Source: Gemmatimonadales bacterium UBA1120 | Lineage (GTDB): Bacteria; Gemmatimonadota; Gemmatimonadetes; Longimicrobiales; Gaopeijiaceae | Length of the DNA: 13,280 bases | Direction of reading: 5' to 3' | Assembly (NCBI GenBank): GCA_002313925.1 | Contig: DCAZ01000051.1 | Coordinates: forward strand, 1 to 13,280 | Shown here: positions 6,475 through 13,280 of the stretch, one piece after another | Layout of the letters: each line of letters opens with the position of its first letter | Numbering within the stretch: the first letter of the stretch is position 1 | Notes under the pieces: generated by a model | Databases searched by the model: none | Seen by the model: the letters and a program-made list of their open reading frames with translations, nothing else | Told to the model about the DNA's origin: nothing | Position numbers and translations under genes: made by a program

Positions 6475-7920
6475 CTATTCCCTATCTGGCGAAACCCCCT
6501 GTTCGATCGGCAGGCCTCTCTTCATACGATCCAGAATTCCACCATCTATATTACGAACGTCGTTGAAGCCTGCCGCTTCCAGAATGCTAGTTCCGATACC
6601 TGACCTATAGCCCGAACGGCAGTACAGCAGCAAAGGACATCCGTGTGGGAGTCCCGAGAGGCCAGTGGTACCAAGGTAGCCAAGGTGTATGTGCTTGACT
6701 CCAGGAACAGAACCCTCGTTCCACTCCGACAGTCCTCTCACGTCCACGACAGAGGCTTTTTCTTCTACCACAGCCCGTTCCGCTTCATCCCAGCTAATAC
6801 TGGTGGTCTTCTTCAGGTTACCGCACTCAGCACTCCACCATTCTAGGGCTTTGACATCGAAGAACCCCTCGAGGTTGTCGATCCCAACCAATGCGAGATC
6901 CCGTGCTGCCTCATTAGTTGCATCACAGTTCTCTGCTACCAAATAGATCGGTCGGTCGTATGGAAGAAGCCAGCCACACCAGGTTGGGAAGTCCTTACTC
7001 AGCGGTATACTGATCGTTCCAGGCAAATGACCGGCTCTGAAAGCCGAAGCCTGCCGGATATCAACTACGACAGCGCCATCTGACAATAGCACGTCATGAA
7101 GAGCTCTCTGCTCCAAACGCTCGAACACGGGCAAACCATCAAGGATAGGAGGCCCATCCCTATTCATTTGTTTCATCTTCTCAAAGTAGGTCGGGGATTC
7201 TGGTTGACCCTCAAGCACCCTGCTCACGAACTCTTCTTCGGTCTCACACTGGAATGCCCAGTTCGCTAGTTTCTCATACCCAAGAGTAGATGAAGGGACA
7301 GATCCAAGCGCTTTGCCGCAGGCTGACCCAGCCCCATGCCCGGGCCAAATCTGCAGGTGCTCCGGAAAGTGTCGGAATCGGGAGATAGACTCGAAAAGCG
7401 AGCAAGCACTGGCCACCATTGAGTCAGGTACCCCCGCAGCCTTCTCTAGAAGATCAGGCCGGCCAACATCTCCTACAAAGATGAAATCTCCTGTCAGCAC
7501 GCCCAGCGGCTCTGATGAAGCAGCTCGGTCCGTAATCATGAAAGAGATGTGTTCCGGGGTGTGACCCGGGGTATGGAGTATCTCTATACCAACATTCCCC
7601 ACTGCAATCTCATCGCCATCGTTAACAGCTTGCGTATGCTCCTCTCCGATGAAAGCGTACTGCCACTCTCTTCCGCCTTCCCCAGAGAGCAGAAGCGTGG
7701 CATCTAACCTCCTCGCTAGTTGGCGCGCACCAGATAAATAGTCTGCGTGAATGTGTGTCTCTGACACATGGGTGATCGCCAAACCTTCCTCTGCTGCAGC
7801 TCGGAGATAGACCTCTGAGTCCCGGTGCGGATCAACCACCAGAGCCACACCAGTAGCTTGGCAGCCGATCATATAGCTGGCCTGAGCCAGTTTATCTTCG
7901 TAAAAGCGTCGGAGTAGCAT
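6475..7920 (-). CDS. MBL-fold persulfide dioxygenase-like protein fused to two rhodanese domains
   Basis: The N-terminal domain (about 1-230) is an ETHE1-like metallo-beta-lactamase fold, the family that oxidises glutathione or other persulfides to sulfite with non-heme iron. Motifs are THIHADYLSG (55-64; His56, His58, Asp60), HTPGHTPEH with His120, LTGDFIFVGDVGRPDL with Asp145 and Asp151, and WPGHGAGSACGK with His195. Iron ligands expected from ETHE1 (first His, His120 position, Asp145) are present, while the usual second histidine of HxHxDH is Tyr61. A first rhodanese-like domain (about 275-365, VVVDIRQASAFRAGHLPGT) lacks a recognisable Cys active loop and is probably inactive. The second (about 375-472) has YCRSGYRS with Cys434 and should be a functional sulfurtransferase. 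The architecture fits mobilising sulfane sulfur and oxidising it in one polypeptide. The ATG at 7920 has no clear ribosome site. Domain order is certain; the physiological persulfide is inferred. Confidence 0.92.
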   Translation of the reverse strand: MLLRRFYEDKLAQASYMIGCQATGVALVVDPHRDSEVYLRAAAEEGLAITHVSETHIHADYLSGARQLARRLDATLLLSGEGGREWQYAFIGEEHTQAVNDGDEIAVGNVGIEILHTPGHTPEHISFMITDRAASSEPLGVLTGDFIFVGDVGRPDLLEKAAGVPDSMVASACSLFESISRFRHFPEHLQIWPGHGAGSACGKALGSVPSSTLGYEKLANWAFQCETEEEFVSRVLEGQPESPTYFEKMKQMNRDGPPILDGLPVFERLEQRALHDVLLSDGAVVVDIRQASAFRAGHLPGTISIPLSKDFPTWCGWLLPYDRPIYLVAENCDATNEAARDLALVGIDNLEGFFDVKALEWWSAECGNLKKTTSISWDEAERAVVEEKASVVDVRGLSEWNEGSVPGVKHIHLGYLGTTGLSGLPHGCPLLLYCRSGYRSGIGTSILEAAGFNDVRNIDGGILDRMKRGLPIEQGVSPDRE

Positions 7921-7965
7921 CTAGATGATGCCTAATCGTTAAGAGGCAACCACAGGCTATAGCGA

Positions 7966-7983
7966 TGGGAGTGAAGGCTCCCA
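7966..7983. repeat. 6-bp stem inverted repeat between dipeptidase and MBL-rhodanese genes
   Basis: TGGGAG (7966-7971) and CTCCCA (7978-7983) flank a 6-base loop in the 92-base gap. No T-run follows on the minus strand, so it is not a complete intrinsic terminator. It could be a processing or pause hairpin, or chance. Confidence 0.35.
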
Positions 7984-8012
7984 CCGTGTGGCTGAAGAAT
8001 ATGGTTGTCCTA

Positions 8013-9173
8013 TCAGTCATCACTGATCGGACCATCGAGTTGTTCGATCGTAGCTGTCGAGGGGGGGCGGTCACGTTGTAGGCGCCTAGCCACCGCTTCC
8101 GCTTCCCTCATAACACGTAGAACATTTTCTCCGGCCAACTTGCGCAAATCTTGCTCTGTCCAACCCCTGCGGGAGAGCTCAGCAAATAGTGATGGGTAGG
8201 TTGAGACGTCTTCAAGACCTAAAGGTGTGGAGTCAATCCCATCAAAATCCGACCCAATCCCGACATGGTCGACCCCTGCGATAGCGGCCACATGCTCAAT
8301 ATGATCGGCAACATCGGATAGTGTTGCTTCATCACTCTCAGAGACAAACGATGGCACAAACGTCACCATGACTACGCCCCCGTTCTCCGGAAGTCGCCTA
8401 AGCACCTGATCTGGAACATTCCTCGGGTGTGCTCTGATACCATTCGCTGATGCATGCGACCAAATCACGGGCGCTTCAGCAAAATCAAGAGCATCATTCA
8501 TGGTCGAGGGTGAAGTGTGGGAGAGATCGACGAGCATCCCCATGCGGTTCATCTCGCGAACCACTTCCTGACCGAAACGCGTAAGCCCACCATGACGCTG
8601 CTCATCATTCGCCGCGTCAGCCCAATCGAGTGTTCCATTGTGAGTTAACGTCATATAACGAACGCCCATTCGGTGGAATGCCCTCAGAGCGCCCAATGAA
8701 TTTTCAATGGCGTGCCCACCTTCGATACCCAGCATCGAAGCAATCTTTTGATCTCCAAAGGCGTGTCGAATATCTGATACGTCCAAGGCAAGTTCGAACA
8801 CATCCGGGTACTTATCGATGATCTGATGTGCTATATCAATCTGCTCCAGCTGCACCTTGGCAGCTCCTTCCTCCGTTGCTTCAAACGGGATGTAAACAGA
8901 CCAGAACTGCGCTCCTACCATACCTGATCGTAGGCGCTCTATATCCGTGTGAAATGAAGTTCTTTGTCTCAAATCATGGATATCAGCTTCGACATCATGT
9001 GGAGCGGCCTCACTACCCCGAATCGCCCAGGGGAGATCATTATGACCATCAATTAAGGGCGTTGAAGACAAGACCCGCATTGCGATATCCATATGGAGAT
9101 CTTGAGCGCTCAAGGATACGACCCCAGTTGCAGGGACCAGGGAAAGGAGTAGCAGTAGGATTGGACGTCTCAT
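8013..9173 (-). CDS. M19-family membrane (renal-type) dipeptidase, secreted
   Basis: Zinc dipeptidases of MEROPS family M19 hydrolyse dipeptides, including some with D-residues, outside the cytoplasm. The 386-residue product starts with a signal peptide (MRRPILLLLLSLVPATGVVSLSAQ, cleavage about residue 23). The metal-site series is complete: IDGHNDLPW (His44, Asp46), GIEGGHAIE with bridging Glu151, VDLSHTSP with His219, WSHASANGIRAHPRN with His240 and Arg251, and VGIGSDFDG with Asp309. The C-terminal helix WTEQDLRKLAGENVLRVM is typical. The length is normal for the family. There is no lipobox, so it is probably periplasmic or secreted. The ATG at 9173 has only a weak GAG upstream. It lies 83 bases downstream of leuD on the same strand, a gap with a modest hairpin, so co-transcription with the leucine genes is possible but unproven. 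A C7 run encodes part of the tail near residues 369-371. Assignment is firm. Confidence 0.93.
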   Translation of the reverse strand: MRRPILLLLLSLVPATGVVSLSAQDLHMDIAMRVLSSTPLIDGHNDLPWAIRGSEAAPHDVEADIHDLRQRTSFHTDIERLRSGMVGAQFWSVYIPFEATEEGAAKVQLEQIDIAHQIIDKYPDVFELALDVSDIRHAFGDQKIASMLGIEGGHAIENSLGALRAFHRMGVRYMTLTHNGTLDWADAANDEQRHGGLTRFGQEVVREMNRMGMLVDLSHTSPSTMNDALDFAEAPVIWSHASANGIRAHPRNVPDQVLRRLPENGGVVMVTFVPSFVSESDEATLSDVADHIEHVAAIAGVDHVGIGSDFDGIDSTPLGLEDVSTYPSLFAELSRRGWTEQDLRKLAGENVLRVMREAEAVARRLQRDRPPSTATIEQLDGPISDD

Positions 9174-9220
9174 GATCTCGGAATACTCTTGGATGGCAGT
9201 TGCTGCTACGATAGGCTCTC

Positions 9221-9238
9221 AAAGCTTGTCTTCCAAGC
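9221..9238 (-). terminator. weak candidate terminator hairpin after leuD
   Basis: On the minus strand GCTTG (9238-9234) pairs with CAAGC (9228-9224) across a 5-base loop and is followed by TTT only. A 5-bp stem and short T-run make this weak. It could partially separate leuACD from the dipeptidase gene. Confidence 0.25.
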
Positions 9239-9256
9239 CGTGAGAAATTGGAAACG

Positions 9257-9877
9257 CTAGAAAGACTCGGGAGCAACCTTAGGTCGGTTCGGCCACCGCT
9301 GCTGCTCAAACGAGCTTATGGCTTCCGCTTGACGGAGTGTTAATCCTATCCGGTCGAGCCCCTCCAGAAGACACATCTTTCGGAAGTCATCAATCTCAAA
9401 GGAAGTAATGAGTGTACCGGAGTCAGCAACAATACACTGTTCGAGGTCTACTGTGAGCCTTAGGGGCGCTTCATTATGCGCCCGAGCTAGAAGCTCTCTC
9501 ACGACGCTCTCTTCCAGCGACAGAGCTGCCAGGCCATTCTGGTCAGCATTCTCTCGAAAGATGTCAGCAAAACTCGGGGCAAGGATTACCCGGAACCCGA
9601 AGTCCTTCAAGGCCCAAGCTGCGTGTTCTCGCGATGAGCCACAACCAAAATTACGCCCTGCTAAGAGTATTGAGGCTCCCTTATAAGGCTCCCGGTTCAA
9701 TATGAATGCAGGATTGATTGCACCACTCTCTTCCGTTCGCCAATCATGGAAAAGAAAATCTCCGTACCCTTCTCTAGATACGCTCTTTAGAAACTGTTTT
9801 GGTATAATCTGGTCTGTATCAATGTCTGCCTGATCCAGCGGCGCAACCACACCAGTATGCACTCGAAATGGCTCCAT
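9257..9877 (-). CDS. leuD: 3-isopropylmalate dehydratase small subunit
   Basis: LeuD pairs with LeuC to isomerise 2-isopropylmalate to 3-isopropylmalate in leucine synthesis (cytoplasm). The 206-residue length is typical of the E. coli-type small subunit. Motifs are VAPLDQADIDTDQIIPKQFLK (11-31; split VAPLDQADIDTDQI and IPKQFLK), the substrate loop GRNFGCGSSREHAAWAL (74-90), and ILAPSFADIFRENADQNGL (98-115), followed by the C-terminal FEIDDFRKMCLLEGLDRIGLTL segment (split FEIDDFRKMCL and LEGLDRIGLTL). The ATG at 9877 starts 5 bases after the leuC stop and has no Shine-Dalgarno sequence, which points to translational coupling. It is the last clear leucine-pathway gene in the operon; no leuB follows. 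No signs of truncation or transfer. Confidence 0.97.
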   Translation of the reverse strand: MEPFRVHTGVVAPLDQADIDTDQIIPKQFLKSVSREGYGDFLFHDWRTEESGAINPAFILNREPYKGASILLAGRNFGCGSSREHAAWALKDFGFRVILAPSFADIFRENADQNGLAALSLEESVVRELLARAHNEAPLRLTVDLEQCIVADSGTLITSFEIDDFRKMCLLEGLDRIGLTLRQAEAISSFEQQRWPNRPKVAPESF

Positions 9878-9882
9878 TACTG

Positions 9883-11292
9883 TCAGGTGCTGCGAGGATC
9901 AGTGAACCGGCCCGTAAGAGCAGTTGCTGCTGCTGTCGCCGGACTAACCAGGTGCGTCCGACCACCGCGACCCTGGCGACCCTCAAAATTTCGATTCGTT
10001 GTTGAGGCACAGCGCTCTCCAGTACTAAGAGTGTCCGGATTCATCCCTATGCACATCGAACACCCTGCTTCTCTCCACTCAAACCCTGCATCTCTAAATA
10101 CTCTGTCGAGACCCTCTAACTCAGCCTGACGTCTTACAGCTGTGGAGCCGGGAACGACCATCGCATGTACACCAGAATGGACACGTTTCCCATCTAAAAT
10201 ACGGGCGACCTCCCGAAGATCTTCCAGCCTCCCATTAGTGCAAGAACCAACAAAAACCCGGTCAACGCTTATCGATTCCATAGGCGTACCAGGCCCAAGT
10301 CCCATGTAAGTCAAGGCTCGCTCTGTACTATCCCGGACTTCTTCGTCCTCAATCTCCTCCGGATTAGGGACCCTTCCAGATATCCCAGTCACCATGCCGG
10401 GATTTGTGCCCCAGGTTACCTGAGGCTCTAGGTCACTGATATCCATCACAACTCTTCTATCAAACGTCGCTCTGTCATCAGTCTTCAGTGACCTCCACTC
10501 CATTTTCAGATCAGCGAACTCATCCGAGTTGGGTCCGAATTCCCGATTTCTTAGATATTCAAAAGTGGTTGGGTCTGGAGAGATCATCCCCGCCCGAGCC
10601 CCTGCTTCGATTGACATATTGCAGATGGTCATCCTCTCCTCCATAGAGAGTGACCCAATCACTGGACCAGTGTATTCAATGACATGGCCCGCAGCACCTG
10701 AAACTCCGATTTCCCCGATGATCGCAAGGATCAAGTCCTTCGCGGAAATGCCCATTGGACGGTCGCCCTTTAACCGAATCTCCATCGCTTTGGGTCGACG
10801 CTGTGGGATACACTGGGTTGCCAGAACATGCTCAACCTCTGAAGTACCAATCCCAAACGAGAGCGCACCAAAAGCGCCATGAGTGGACGTGTGGCTATCG
10901 CCACAGACAATCACCATCCCTGGGCGAGTTAACCCAAGCTCCGGTCCAATCACATGGACAATGCCCTGCCGTTCGTCGTCAACATCAAAAAGTCGGATGC
11001 CGTGGCTTTGAGCATTTTCTCTCAACACTTCCATCTGCCGGTGAGCAATCGAGTCTAGCACCGGAAGGGAACGATCTGTCGTAGGTATGTTGTGATCAAC
11101 GGTGGCGACGCAGAGGTCAGGACGTCTGACGGTCCTGCCAGCAACTTTCAACCCGTCGAATGCCTGTGCCGAGGTGACCTCATGCAGGAGATGAAGGTCT
11201 ACATACAGTAGATCTGGAGCACCCGGATCCGCGTGGACTAAGTGGTTATTCCAGATCTTATCGAGGAGTGTGCTAGGTTGGTCTCCGATCAC
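9883..11292 (-). CDS. leuC: 3-isopropylmalate dehydratase large subunit
   Basis: This is the iron-sulfur aconitase-type subunit of isopropylmalate isomerase. At 469 residues it is full length. It shows [13 protein letters not shown] (7-19), [12 protein letters not shown] (62-73), [16 protein letters not shown] (127-142), EVEHVLATQ (152-160), and the three [4Fe-4S] ligands Cys351 ([10 protein letters not shown]) and Cys411/Cys414 (GCSMCIGMN), then [17 protein letters not shown] (425-441). The segment after VLATQ reads [10 protein letters not shown] where many relatives have a Leu-Trp-Gln-type sequence, a minor variation. The start is a GTG at 11292, 5 bases after the leuA stop (11298); an AGCGAG abuts it, so a reinitiation or coupled start is likely. 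It forms a complex with LeuD just downstream. Assignment is certain; the start is likely but not proven. Confidence 0.97.
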   Translation of the reverse strand: MIGDQPSTLLDKIWNNHLVHADPGAPDLLYVDLHLLHEVTSAQAFDGLKVAGRTVRRPDLCVATVDHNIPTTDRSLPVLDSIAHRQMEVLRENAQSHGIRLFDVDDERQGIVHVIGPELGLTRPGMVIVCGDSHTSTHGAFGALSFGIGTSEVEHVLATQCIPQRRPKAMEIRLKGDRPMGISAKDLILAIIGEIGVSGAAGHVIEYTGPVIGSLSMEERMTICNMSIEAGARAGMISPDPTTFEYLRNREFGPNSDEFADLKMEWRSLKTDDRATFDRRVVMDISDLEPQVTWGTNPGMVTGISGRVPNPEEIEDEEVRDSTERALTYMGLGPGTPMESISVDRVFVGSCTNGRLEDLREVARILDGKRVHSGVHAMVVPGSTAVRRQAELEGLDRVFRDAGFEWREAGCSMCIGMNPDTLSTGERCASTTNRNFEGRQGRGGRTHLVSPATAAATALTGRFTDPRST

Positions 11293-11297
11293 CTCGC

Positions 11298-12851
11298 TTA
11301 AACGCCCCAGTCGGTTCTAGAAGCGAAATGTCGAGCTTCGAGCTCACGAGCCTGAACTCCCTTATTAAGCACATGTACATAGGCTTGAGCTGAAGCTAGT
11401 ACGACATCTGTAGACCCACCCCGTCCCGTGAAAGTTTGACCATCGACACGTGCCCTAATGGTTACTTCTCCGACAGCATCCCGACCCGGAGTCGTTGCAC
11501 GGATCTCGAACTCTTCAAGTACCACCTTGAAATCGTGAAGTGTATCCGCTGCAGCAAACACCGCAGCAATCGGACCGTCGCCTTCCCCTTCAGCGATCCG
11601 TGGAACACCATTTTCGTCAAGGACCGTGATCGTTGCTCTTGAAAGTTCACTACCGCATGTAACTCCTAAGGCGTCAATCCGATACGCCTCAGGAACATCC
11701 TCCATGACACCGTGATTCAGGATAGAAATAATGTCCTCATCAAGAATATTTTTCTTTTGATCAGCGAGTTCTTTGAAGCTAGCTGCTACCCTATCGAGTT
11801 CCTCCGGCTCTAGCGTATACCCCAGCTCCCGGAGTCGCGCCTCCAATCCATGCCGTCCCGAGTGTTTGCCGAGAACTAGTTTGCTCTGGGGCACACCAAC
11901 CATCTCTGGCGTCATTATTTCATAGGTACTGGGATCTTTAAGGACTCCGTGCTGATGAATGCCAGCCTCATGAGCAAACGCGTTCCGCCCGACAATCGCT
12001 TTGTTTGGTTGGGGATGGATGCCGGTCAGATACGAGAGCAGTCGACTAGCACGGTAAAGGTGCTCGCTACGCACGCCAGTACGATGATCTAGCTCGTCCT
12101 CACGAACTTTGAGACCCATCACGATCTCTTCAAGCGCCGCATTACCAGCCCGTTCTCCGATCCCATTGACTGTGCACTCGACTTGGCGTGCACCGGCGGC
12201 AATCCCGGCCAACGAGTTTGCTACTGCAAGCCCGAGATCATCATGACAATGGACACTTAGCGTGCACTGATCCAATTCAGGCAACCTCGACTGCAGCGCC
12301 TCTATCATTAACTGAATCTCAGACGGTAGTGCATAGCCTACCGTATCCGGCAGGTTGATTGTGGTGGCCCCAGCTTGAACGGCAGCCCTAACAACTTCAG
12401 TCAAGAAATCCAGATCGGTACGAGTGGCATCTTCAGCACTAAATTCCACATCCTCCACATAGCTCGCAGCAAGACGGATAGATTCCACAGCCCGGTCAAT
12501 ACATTCACCACGATTGATCCCCAGCTTTCGCTCTAGGTGAGTATTAGAAGTAGCAATGAAAACATGGATACGAGGACTGTCAGCCTCCTGAAGCGACTTT
12601 GCTGCCGCTATGACGTCCCCTTCGTTCGCACGTGCGAGAGCTGTTATGACTGGACGTTTGATCTCCCTTGAGATGTCCCTGATCGCCCTTACTTCATCGG
12701 ATGAGCTAGCCGCGAATCCTGCCTCAATTATGTCGACACCTAAGTCTTGGAGCTCGTGAGCCATCCGGATCTTTTCGGATGCCGTCATACTCGCTCCAGG
12801 GGACTGTTCTCCATCTCGGAGTGTCGTGTCGAAAATCTTGATTTGAGCCAT
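11298..12851 (-). CDS. leuA: 2-isopropylmalate synthase
   Basis: LeuA condenses acetyl-CoA with 2-ketoisovalerate, the committed and leucine-inhibited step of leucine synthesis. The 517-residue protein has the whole TIM barrel and regulatory domain. The barrel includes [16 protein letters not shown] (7-22, metal and substrate residues Arg12 and Asp13), [10 protein letters not shown] (137-146), [10 protein letters not shown] (167-176), the metal pair [13 protein letters not shown] (201-213; His201, His203) and [14 protein letters not shown] (229-242). The linker [18 protein letters not shown] is intact. The C-terminal allosteric domain (about 390-510) ends in [23 protein letters not shown], so leucine feedback is expected. 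The ATG at 12851 lacks any Shine-Dalgarno sequence and sits 26 bases after an attenuator T-run. It heads leuACD. Assignment is certain. Confidence 0.98.
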   Translation of the reverse strand: MAQIKIFDTTLRDGEQSPGASMTASEKIRMAHELQDLGVDIIEAGFAASSSDEVRAIRDISREIKRPVITALARANEGDVIAAAKSLQEADSPRIHVFIATSNTHLERKLGINRGECIDRAVESIRLAASYVEDVEFSAEDATRTDLDFLTEVVRAAVQAGATTINLPDTVGYALPSEIQLMIEALQSRLPELDQCTLSVHCHDDLGLAVANSLAGIAAGARQVECTVNGIGERAGNAALEEIVMGLKVREDELDHRTGVRSEHLYRASRLLSYLTGIHPQPNKAIVGRNAFAHEAGIHQHGVLKDPSTYEIMTPEMVGVPQSKLVLGKHSGRHGLEARLRELGYTLEPEELDRVAASFKELADQKKNILDEDIISILNHGVMEDVPEAYRIDALGVTCGSELSRATITVLDENGVPRIAEGEGDGPIAAVFAAADTLHDFKVVLEEFEIRATTPGRDAVGEVTIRARVDGQTFTGRGGSTDVVLASAQAYVHVLNKGVQARELEARHFASRTDWGV

Positions 12852-12877
12852 AAGAGTCGATTAGCACGGTTGGCCTG

Positions 12878-12916
12878 AAAAAGCGGTAGGCCCTCTCTGG
12901 AGAGAAGGCCCGCCGC
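12878..12916 (-). terminator. attenuator: Rho-independent terminator upstream of leuA
   Basis: On the minus strand the left arm GCGGCGGGCCTTCTC (from 12916) pairs with GAGAGGGCCTACCGC (ending 12883). The pairing is GCGG:CCGC, one C-A mismatch, a G-U, GGCC:GGCC, a U-G and UCUC:GAGA, around a 4-base loop. TTTTT (12882-12878) follows directly. Both wobble pairs exist only in the minus-strand transcript, so the hairpin is better on the leu sense strand. Its place between leader peptide and leuA marks it as an attenuator rather than an end-of-operon terminator. Confidence 0.8.
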
Positions 12917-12940
12917 GGATCTGGCTCCGTACCGGTCAGG

Positions 12941-12997
12941 TTATCCGGTAAGAACCCGGCTGGGCGCCCCCTCTTGGGGCAAAGTAAGGGAGAGCAT
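12941..12997 (-). CDS. leu leader peptide, 18 residues
   Basis: The sequence is MLSLTLPQEGAPSRVLTG with a TAA at 12943-12941. It is preceded by AAGGAGG 6 bases before the ATG, the best ribosome site in the window. Leu codons CTC, CTT and TTG occupy positions 2, 4 and 6, with another CTT at 16. Synthesis could sense leucyl-tRNA: a ribosome held at codons 2-6 leaves the bases from about 12964 free for alternative pairing, whereas one that finishes covers them. Leucines alternate with Ser and Thr rather than forming the Leu run of enteric leu leaders. An in-frame upstream ATG at 13042 (with AGGAG 9 bases ahead) would give a 33-residue form, MINSVALGMGLRRLN plus the above. The shorter form is preferred for its ribosome site. 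No function beyond regulation is expected; the peptide itself is a prediction. Confidence 0.65.
   Translation of the reverse strand: MLSLTLPQEGAPSRVLTG
12957..12980 (-). promoter_or_regulatory. leader hairpin and candidate antiterminator strand
   Basis: Within the leader-peptide codons GCCCC (12980-12976) pairs with GGGGC (12970-12966) over a 5-base loop. Just after it, CCC-A-GCCG (12964-12957) is complementary to CGGCGGG (12915-12909), the left arm of the terminator, with one bulged A. Pairing there would exclude the terminator, so this is the plausible antiterminator strand. Energies were not calculated. Confidence 0.5.
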
Positions 12998-13003
12998 GTT
13001 AAG

Positions 13004-13010
13004 CCTCCTT
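13004..13010 (-). promoter_or_regulatory. perfect Shine-Dalgarno site of the leu leader peptide
   Basis: AAGGAGG lies 6 bases before the ATG at 12997 on the minus strand. It decides for the 18-codon leader rather than the in-frame 33-codon version. Confidence 0.75.
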
Positions 13011-13060
13011 AGCCCCATCCCTAACGCAACAGAGTTTATCATGTCTTCAGTCTCCTCGGC

Positions 13061-13090
13061 CTGAGTTTCCCATCCTCTCGGGACCCTCAG
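13061..13090 (-). other. 5' leader hairpin with tandem G-A internal loop
   Basis: On the minus strand CTGAG (13090-13086) pairs with CTCAG (13065-13061) and, inside, TCCC pairs with GGGA. GG faces AA between the two helices, a geometry that often forms stacked sheared G-A pairs. The apical loop is GAGAGGAT. It lies in the predicted 5' untranslated region before the leader peptide; its role is unknown. Confidence 0.4.
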
Positions 13091-13112
13091 AACTGCATGG
13101 AACCACCGGCAA

Positions 13113-13141
13113 CTTGTAAGCACGCCCAGTACCCGCGTCAA
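13113..13141 (-). promoter_or_regulatory. sigma70-like promoter of the leu operon
   Basis: On the minus strand TTGACG (13141-13136) and TACAAG (13118-13113) are 17 bases apart, five of six and four to five of six matches to consensus. Transcription would begin near 13106, giving a leader of about 255 bases before leuA. Confidence 0.55.
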
Positions 13142-13280
13142 GGATTCATGCGAAGACCCGATTGAGCTACGTACTTAAGGAGCGGAGAAACGAACCGTAT
13201 CGACGATGGGTACCCGCTACCGTTAGCGTCTGCAAAGAGAGCTTGAGCTGGAACATTTCAGAGTTGGAGAGAGATAGGTT
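13142..13280. other. upstream flank with no recognisable gene
   Basis: No convincing coding sequence reaches into this end. A 29-codon minus-strand frame from 13256 starts MFQLKLSLQTLTVAG but has no ribosome site. A short perfect inverted repeat, CGCTA/TAGCG around CCGT (13215-13228), is present without a T-run. I see no tRNA. Confidence 0.4.

Larger units (their letters stand above)
12852..13141 (-). promoter_or_regulatory. leuA transcription-attenuation leader region
   Basis: The 290 bases before leuA hold, in transcription order, a promoter, a hairpin-rich 5' region, a Leu-containing leader peptide with a perfect ribosome site, a candidate antiterminator and a Rho-independent terminator ending 26 bases before the leuA start. 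This is the arrangement of ribosome-mediated attenuation known for leu, ilv and trp operons. The components are listed separately. Regulation by charged leucyl-tRNA is inferred, not shown. No T-box consensus (AGGGTGGNACCGCG) is present. Confidence 0.72.

Noticed and set aside
1217..7920. A joint sulfur-metabolism island linking MoeZ and the persulfide dioxygenase
   Set aside because: Both use rhodanese domains, but they are in separate transcripts with a plus-strand gene between them, so a functional unit is not supported by layout.
7892..8074. 60-codon minus-strand frame between dipeptidase and MBL genes
   Set aside because: It overlaps both real genes, has no ribosome site or recognisable domain and is best explained as a chance frame.
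8828..9175. 115-codon plus-strand frame inside the dipeptidase gene
   Set aside because: It is antisense to the M19 signal and first metal motifs; a shadow frame.
10529..10882. 117-codon plus-strand frame inside leuC
   Set aside because: It is antisense to strongly conserved leuC codons; a shadow frame without domain or start signal.
12883..12941. T-box riboswitch before leuA
   Set aside because: The AGGGTGGNACCGCG consensus is absent; GATCCGCGG at 12921-12913 resembles only its tail and there is no UGGN bulge.
12941..13141. 66-codon minus-strand frame starting from TTG at 13141
   Set aside because: The TTG coincides with the predicted -35 hexamer and has no ribosome site. Only the final 18 (or 33) codons have one. 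Treated as leader region, not a protein gene.
1..13280. Mobile elements, CRISPR, tRNA or rRNA genes
   Set aside because: I found no transposase, direct-repeat array, T-loop signature or rRNA-like stretch on either strand by eye; the longer frames are all explained by housekeeping-type proteins.

Overview
The window looks like ordinary chromosome from a Gram-negative, aerobic, free-living bacterium. By eye GC is near half. Several proteins carry cleavable signal peptides (a beta-barrel outer-membrane protein, a secreted RidA, a secreted M19 dipeptidase), and there are a large DUF2723 membrane protein and an MBL-rhodanese fusion. That mix, with signal peptides ending in '..AQ', resembles Gemmatimonadota and similar phyla. 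This taxonomic guess is inference from protein style only and has low to moderate confidence.

Layout, left to right. Bases 1-449 (+) hold the C-terminal half of a 2-oxoacid dehydrogenase E1 beta subunit. Bases 561-1067 (-) encode a small outer-membrane beta-barrel. Bases 1217-5147 form a tight minus-strand cluster read ridA-like (secreted), then DUF2723 membrane protein, then MoeZ-type adenylyltransferase/rhodanese. A divergent promoter region (5148-5303) separates it from a plus-strand alpha/beta hydrolase (5304-6407). From 12851 down to 6475 a second minus-strand run reads leuA, leuC, leuD, M19 dipeptidase, then MBL-rhodanese persulfide dioxygenase. leuA-leuC-leuD are spaced by about 5 bases and are surely one transcript. 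The two distal genes follow gaps of 83 and 92 bases and may or may not be co-transcribed.

The most interesting non-coding stretch is upstream of leuA (12852-13141). It reads as a complete transcription-attenuation leader: a sigma70-like promoter (TTGACG, 17 bases, TACAAG), a structured 5' region, an 18-codon leader peptide MLSLTLPQEGAPSRVLTG behind a perfect AAGGAGG, a possible antiterminator pairing, and a strong hairpin followed immediately by TTTTT 26 bases before the leuA ATG. Alternating Leu codons at peptide positions 2, 4 and 6 suggest control by leucyl-tRNA supply.

Functionally, leuA/C/D supply two of the three leucine-pathway activities beyond 2-ketoisovalerate (leuB is not in the window). 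E1 beta could act on pyruvate, acetoin or branched-chain 2-oxoacids. MoeZ and the persulfide dioxygenase both handle protein-bound or low-molecular-weight sulfane sulfur, but they lie in separate transcripts. No mobile element, CRISPR array, tRNA or rRNA was seen.
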